Of a stretch of 64,000 nt of DNA, positions 60,222 to 64,000 are shown piece by piece (positions within the stretch are counted from its first letter, which is position 1; each line of letters opens with the position of its first letter). Where the stretch lies: the NCBI GenBank assembly GCA_963796565.1, contig CAWCMA010000004.1, positions 186,001 to 250,000 of the forward strand. Direction: 5' to 3'. This DNA is from JAKAVN01 sp963796565. Lineage in GTDB: Bacteria; Desulfobacterota; Binatia; Binatales; Binataceae. The notes beneath the pieces were generated by a model, which did no database searches, had not been told where the DNA came from, and worked only from the letters and a program-made list of their open reading frames with translations. The position numbers and the translations under genes are program-made.

Positions 60222-61406
60222 CTATCCCTTGGGTAATCCCAGGACGCGCTCGCCGATGATGTTGCGCTGGATCTCGCTCGATCCGGCCGCGATCGTCAGC
60301 CCGCGCGACGCCAGCATCCGGTAGAGCCATCGGCCCTCGGCGATCGCGAAGGGCGCGTCGAGCTCGATCTGGCTATAGGCGCCGAGCAGTTCAGTAGCAA
60401 ACTTGTTAATGCCGAGATTTATCTCGGTGGTTACGACCTTGACGATCGAGCTTTCCGGGCCGGGCGGCGATCCCTTGAGCTGACGCGTGAGCTGGCGCAG
60501 GTTGAGCAGCCGAAGCGCGCTGACTTCGCACGCGAATTGCGCGATTTGCTGGCGGACGTCGTCGTCTTCCCACGCGGCGTGGCCGTTGCGCCGCACCGTT
60601 TTCGCCAGTTCGACCAGCTCGCCGATGTTATTGTCCAGGCCGCGATAGCGTCGCTCGAACATCAGCGAGGTCAACGCGACCAGCCATCCGTTGTTCTTCT
60701 CGCCGACCACGTTTTTCTTTGGCACGCGGACATCTTCGAAGAAGACCTCGTTGAAGCCGGTGTCGCGGGTCATCTGGGCTAGTGGGCGCACCGTGATGCC
60801 GGGGCTGTGCATGTCGACCAGCACGTAACTAATGCCTTTGTGCTTGGGCGCTTCGGGATCAGTGCGCACCAGCAGAAAGCACATGTCGGAGTGCTGCGCG
60901 TCGGAGGTCCAGACCTTCTGCCCGTTGATGACGAAATAGTCGCCGTCCTCGACCGCGCGCGTTTGCAGTGAGGCGAGGTCGGATCCCGCGCCGGGTTCCG
61001 AGTAGCCTTGGCACCAGATCTCCTCCGCCGCGAGCATTGGCGGCATGTAACGCCGGCGCTGTTCCTCGGTGCCCCAGATCATCAGCGTCGGACCGACCAG
61101 CCCGATCCCCTGCCCGTTGACCAGCACCGGGCCGCGCGCGCGCTCGAGTTCCTCCTGGTAGATCATCTGTTGGGTGAGCGTCGCGCCGCGCCCGCCGCAC
61201 TCCCTGGGCCAATGCACCGCGACCCATCCGGCGGCGTGCATCTTCTTGTGCCACGCCACCCGCCGGTCCCATTCCTCGCCGGCCTCGCTGTGCATGAACT
61301 CAAGCGCGAAGCGGTTGCGCCGCTCGCTTTGGGGCAGATTCGTGTCGAGCCACGAACGGAGTTCCGCTCGAAACGCCTCGTCCTCCGCGCTCAGCTTGAA
61401 ATCCAT
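60222..61406 (-). CDS. Acyl-CoA dehydrogenase (FadE-like), tandem copy 1
   Basis: This 394-aa enzyme shows SAEDEAFRAELRSWLDTNLP, CQGYSEPGAGSDLASLQT, INGQKVWTSDAQHSDM and the C-terminal GSSEIQRNIIGERVLGLPKG. As in the copy at 61439, the MCAD catalytic Glu position is not Glu. It is closely related to that neighbour over the whole length (for example RVAWHKKMHAAGWV versus RVAWHKKMHSGGWV), so the two look like a tandem duplication. It is convergent with the aminopeptidase gene, 5 bases away. Confidence 0.93.
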   Translation of the reverse strand: MDFKLSAEDEAFRAELRSWLDTNLPQSERRNRFALEFMHSEAGEEWDRRVAWHKKMHAAGWVAVHWPRECGGRGATLTQQMIYQEELERARGPVLVNGQGIGLVGPTLMIWGTEEQRRRYMPPMLAAEEIWCQGYSEPGAGSDLASLQTRAVEDGDYFVINGQKVWTSDAQHSDMCFLLVRTDPEAPKHKGISYVLVDMHSPGITVRPLAQMTRDTGFNEVFFEDVRVPKKNVVGEKNNGWLVALTSLMFERRYRGLDNNIGELVELAKTVRRNGHAAWEDDDVRQQIAQFACEVSALRLLNLRQLTRQLKGSPPGPESSIVKVVTTEINLGINKFATELLGAYSQIELDAPFAIAEGRWLYRMLASRGLTIAAGSSEIQRNIIGERVLGLPKG

Positions 61407-61438
61407 CTATGCGCCGCCTTGCGCGAGTAGCTGCGCGC

Positions 61439-62632
61439 TCAGCCCTTGGGCAGGCCGAGCACGCGCTCGCCGATGATGTTGTGCTGAATTTCGCTGGTGC
61501 CGCCGGCGATCGTGTAGGCGCGCGCCCCCAGCATCCGGTAGCTCCACACACCGCGGCCGAGCGCAAAGGGCGCCTTGTGCTCGAACTGGCTATACGGCCC
61601 CAGCAGCTCCATCGCGAACTTCGCCATCCGCAGGTGAAGTTCGCTGGAGCCGAGCTTCATCACCGAGCCCTCGGGCCCCGGTGGCCGTCCCTTGAGCCGA
61701 CGCGTGATCTGGCGATAGCCGGTGTACTTAAGCGCTTCGGCCTCGGCCGCAAACTGCGCGATCCGCTGGCGCACGGCGGTATCTTCCCAGGCGGTGATGC
61801 CATTGCGCGGGATCGATTGCGCCAGACGCGCGAGCTCCAGCACCTGGTTGGTATTCATGTTGGAGTCGCCGACGCCGGTGCGCTCGAACATCAGGGTGGT
61901 AATCGCGACCTGCCATCCGTGGTTCTTTTCGCCCACGATATTTTTCTTCGGTACGCGCACGTCCTCGAAGAAGACCTCGTTGAAGCCGCTCTCGCCGGTT
62001 ATCTGCACCAACGGACGCACGGTGATACCGGGGCTGTGCATGTCCACCAGTATGTAGCTGATGCCTTTGTGCTTGGGCGCATCGGGATCGGTGCGCACCA
62101 GCAGGATGCACATGTCGGCGTGATGCGCATCGGAGGTCCAGACTTTCTGGCCGTTGACGACGAAGTAGTCGCCGTCCTCGACCGCGCGGGTTTGCAGCGA
62201 GGCGACGTCGGAGCCGGAGTTGGGCTCGGAGTAGCCCTGACACCAGATCTCGTCGGCCGAGAGAATCTTCGGCACGTAGCGCTGCTTCTGTTCCTCGGTG
62301 CCCCATTGGATGAGCGTCGGGCCGACCAGCATCGTGCCGAGCTGGTTTACCAGTGCGGGCGCGTGCGCGCGGCTCATCTCTTCGCCGTAGACGAGCTGTT
62401 GGGTGAGCGTTGCGCCGCGGCCGCCGTACTCCTTGGGCCAGCTAATGCCGACCCATCCGCCGCTGTGCATTTTTTTGTGCCACGCGACGCGGCGCTCCCA
62501 GTGACTCGCACCCTGGTCGGAGATGGAGTCTTCGGCGTCCTCTGTGCGTTCGCGGCGGGGCAGGTTGGCCTCGAGCCAATTCTTCAGCTCCGCCCGGAAC
62601 GCCTCATCTTCTGCGCTGAATTTGAAGTCCAT
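61439..62632 (-). CDS. Acyl-CoA dehydrogenase (FadE-like), tandem copy 2
   Basis: This 397-aa enzyme has FSAEDEAFRAELKNWLEANL, the FAD-binding CQGYSEPNSGSDVASLQT, NGQKVWTSDAHHADM and GGTSEIQHNIIGERVLGLP. It is the 5' member of a same-direction pair with the copy at 60222, 32 bases apart. Two full-length paralogues in one operon often act as a heteromer in steroid or branched-acyl degradation; that is inference. Confidence 0.93.
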   Translation of the reverse strand: MDFKFSAEDEAFRAELKNWLEANLPRRERTEDAEDSISDQGASHWERRVAWHKKMHSGGWVGISWPKEYGGRGATLTQQLVYGEEMSRAHAPALVNQLGTMLVGPTLIQWGTEEQKQRYVPKILSADEIWCQGYSEPNSGSDVASLQTRAVEDGDYFVVNGQKVWTSDAHHADMCILLVRTDPDAPKHKGISYILVDMHSPGITVRPLVQITGESGFNEVFFEDVRVPKKNIVGEKNHGWQVAITTLMFERTGVGDSNMNTNQVLELARLAQSIPRNGITAWEDTAVRQRIAQFAAEAEALKYTGYRQITRRLKGRPPGPEGSVMKLGSSELHLRMAKFAMELLGPYSQFEHKAPFALGRGVWSYRMLGARAYTIAGGTSEIQHNIIGERVLGLPKG

Positions 62633-62750
62633 GATTCCTCGCGTCAGTTGCGAAGAAATCTTCGCACAGATTCAGCCGTCGGCGCAAAACGGATTCCGCT
62701 GCTGTCGCCGAGGCACTTCAGGCGCCGCCCGCGCGCGCCGCTGAGTCCGC

Positions 62751-63293
62751 TTACAGCGGGCAGGTCTTTCCGATCTCCAACCCCAGCGCGTGAATCAGGC
62801 GGCCGTAACCCACGAAGGTGATTATCCTGAAACCCAGGTCGATGATCTCGCCTTCGGTGAAATGCTCCCGCAAGACATCGAAAGTATGCTGCGATGCTTG
62901 CCGATGATCGCCCGCGAGAATCTCGGCGAAGCGAATCGCCGCCTTCTCCTGCCCCGTCAACTTTCGACTGCTCTCAAAGTGAGGTATCTCGGCGACCAAT
63001 TCTTCGGTCAGTCCTTGTTGCCTTGCCAAGGCAAACCGGGCGCCCATTCACAAGGCGCATTCATTCTTTTCCGCCACCTTGAGACGCGCGAGTTCCGTCA
63101 ATCTCATGTTGACCGATCCTCGCGTGGTACTGACCAGCGGAAAGTAAAACTTGATGAAATCTTTGAAGACTTCCGGGGCGTGCGCGAGAACCTGGACAAA
63201 GCCTGAGCCGCCGAGTTCCACGTCATACTCATGCATGACAGCCTGCAGCTCCGGATCGACTTTTTCAAAGGGGATGGAACTGAGCCGTGCCAT
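62751..63293 (-). CDS. AhpD/carboxymuconolactone-decarboxylase-family protein, probable selenoprotein with in-frame TGA
   Basis: Two open segments on the minus strand, 81 and 98 codons, share one frame and are separated by a single TGA (63048-63050). Read with TGA as an amino acid, the product is 180 aa, normal for this family. The TGA falls at residue 82 in NECAL-U-MGARFALARQQG, where relatives have the second Cys of CxxC (Cys79-Ala-Leu-Cys). The family redox site is thus CxxU. A hairpin with a G-initiated loop lies 20 bases after the TGA (63018-63034). C-terminal helices (KLTGQEKAAIRFAEILAG, FTEGEIIDLGFRIITFVG) are intact, arguing against decay. Alternatives are a nonsense mutation, a sequencing error, or split genes. 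Function: thiol/selenol peroxidase-like. Confidence 0.7.
63018..63034 (-). promoter_or_regulatory. Candidate bacterial SECIS element
   Basis: Just 3' of the in-frame TGA on the minus strand, TTGCCTT (63034-63028) pairs perfectly with AAGGCAA (63024-63018) around the loop GGC (63027-63025). The loop begins 20 bases after the TGA and its first two bases are G. This matches what is generally expected of bacterial SECIS stem-loops (loop about 16-37 bases after UGA, a G at the start of the loop). It lies within the coding sequence, as usual in bacteria. Function is inferred only. Confidence 0.5.
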
Positions 63294-63403
63294 CGGATCC
63301 TCCGTTCGAGCAAAAAGTCTGCTGCTTGAGTTACAGAGCTATTATTTCCTCATGACGTGATAGGTCAATGCCGAATCAACGAAGCGGCCAGGAAGGACGA
63401 ACT

Positions 63404-64000
63404 TTATTCGTAGCGCAGCGCGTCGATCGGATTGAGCAGCGAGGCCTTGCGCGCCGGATAGTAGCCGAAGAAGATTCCGACCGCGGCCGAGAACAGAAAG
63501 CCACCGACGATCGCGGTGGGCGAGAGCAGCGTCGGCCATCCGGCGAATGACGAGATTGCCTGCGACGCGCCGATGCCGGCCAGTATTCCGCCGGCGCCGC
63601 CGATCACCCCGAGCAGGATGGCCTCGATCAGGAACTGGAGCAGGATGTGCACGCGGCGCGCGCCAATCGCCATCCGGATACCGATCTCGCGGGTGCGCTC
63701 GGTGACCGAGACCAGCAGGATGTTCATGATGCCGATGCCGCCGACCAGCAGCGAGATTGAGGCCACGGTGGCGAGCAACAGCGCCATGATCTGACTGCTG
63801 CCCTGGGCGGCCTGCGTCACCTCGCTCAGGTTGCGCACGTCGAAATCGTTGTCCTGACCAGGCTGGATGCGGTGGCGGTTATGTAGCGTCTCGGTTACCT
63901 GCTCCATCGCCTGCGGGATCAGCTCCTGGCTTTTCGCCTGGACGAAGATATTGTGCACCACTCCCGTAAGTTTGGGCGGGCTGCCGAACGGACTGGTCTG
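63404..64000 (-). CDS. MacB-like ABC transporter permease, C-terminal part (partial)
   Basis: The frame is open from a stop at 63404 to the right edge; the N-terminal part lies beyond the window. The visible 198 residues include a periplasmic end (VVHNIFVQAKSQELIPQAM) and three membrane spans (IMALLLATVASISLLVGGIG, ILLQFLIEAILLGVIGGAGG and TAIVGGFLFSAAVGIFFGYY). The MacB/FtsX hallmark TERTREIGIRMAIGARR and the end YYPARKASLLNPIDALRYE are clear. It is the mechanotransmitting permease of a tripartite efflux or lipoprotein export system. Confidence 0.92.
   Translation of the reverse strand, partial: QTSPFGSPPKLTGVVHNIFVQAKSQELIPQAMEQVTETLHNRHRIQPGQDNDFDVRNLSEVTQAAQGSSQIMALLLATVASISLLVGGIGIMNILLVSVTERTREIGIRMAIGARRVHILLQFLIEAILLGVIGGAGGILAGIGASQAISSFAGWPTLLSPTAIVGGFLFSAAVGIFFGYYPARKASLLNPIDALRYE

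Noticed and set aside
58036..60330. A 764-codon minus-strand frame opposite SMP-30 and the aminopeptidase
   Set aside because: Same artefact: the plus-strand genes have complete metal-ligand sets and ribosome binding sites.

Overview
The window is a high-GC (by eye about 65%) stretch of bacterial chromosome, densely coded on both strands. It has no CRISPR array, insertion sequence, rRNA or prophage. It carries gatCAB, many acyl-CoA dehydrogenases, family III CoA-transferases, amidohydrolase-2 proteins, LLM-type flavin monooxygenases and SDRs, next to ordinary housekeeping genes. This mix resembles uncultured soil Deltaproteobacteria/Desulfobacterota-like lineages such as Binatota. That placement is inference from gene content; the window holds no rRNA to test it.

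Layout. 1-4.1 kb: end of a secreted beta-helix-type protein, then an MDR dehydrogenase, an amidohydrolase and an acyl-CoA dehydrogenase. 4.1-9.2 kb: gatC-gatA-gatB (minus), diverging from yraN-serS. 9.3-15 kb: a phosphate operon pstC-pstA-pstB-phoU-phoB-phoR with a Pho-box-like repeat upstream but no pstS. 15.1 kb: tRNA-Arg(ACG), then a Tat-exported six-hairpin-like protein and a small lipoprotein. 17.4-20.5 kb: an SDR, a second amidohydrolase, and an AT-rich patch with three tiny unrecognised ORFs. 20.6-29.4 kb: a NirB-type FAD/BFD oxidoreductase fused to a PNPOx-like domain, two LLM monooxygenases, a DD-carboxypeptidase, an alpha/beta hydrolase and an SDR. 29.5-34.2 kb: ECF sigma factor, anti-sigma factor, an exported protein, and a DNA polymerase I whose proofreading site looks dead. 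34.4-39 kb: a Gld-type ABC operon ending in a DUF4340 protein. 39-43.2 kb: acpS, ferredoxin, GNAT, a guanidino-modifying-type hydrolase, an ABM monooxygenase and an acyl-CoA dehydrogenase. 43.2-48.1 kb: an SDR, a UDP-xylose-synthase-like and an ArnB-like sugar-nucleotide pair, and an L,D-transpeptidase. 48.2-54 kb: a UvrD/PcrA helicase diverging from rlmE, a bifunctional-nuclease/PDZ lipoprotein, and a DUF6178-like protein. 54-60.2 kb: zinc-ribbon remnant, thiD, YciI-like protein, two CaiB/BaiF CoA-transferases, SMP-30 and an Xaa-Pro aminopeptidase. 60.2-64 kb: two tandem acyl-CoA dehydrogenases, a probable selenoprotein of the AhpD/carboxymuconolactone-decarboxylase family, and the end of a MacB-like permease.

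The most notable observation is at 62751-63293 (minus). Two ORF halves lie in the same frame, separated by a single TGA exactly where this family has the second Cys of its CxxC redox motif (Cys79-Ala-Leu-TGA82). A 7-bp hairpin with a GGC loop begins a SECIS-compatible distance after the TGA. Read through, the protein has normal family length (180 aa). This points to a CxxU selenoprotein, although a nonsense mutation or sequencing error cannot be excluded here. Secondary points are the three-ORF AT-rich patch, the NirB/PNPOx fusion, the BFN-PDZ lipoprotein, a CoA-transferase lacking the usual catalytic Asp, the Pho box, and several hairpins and repeats.
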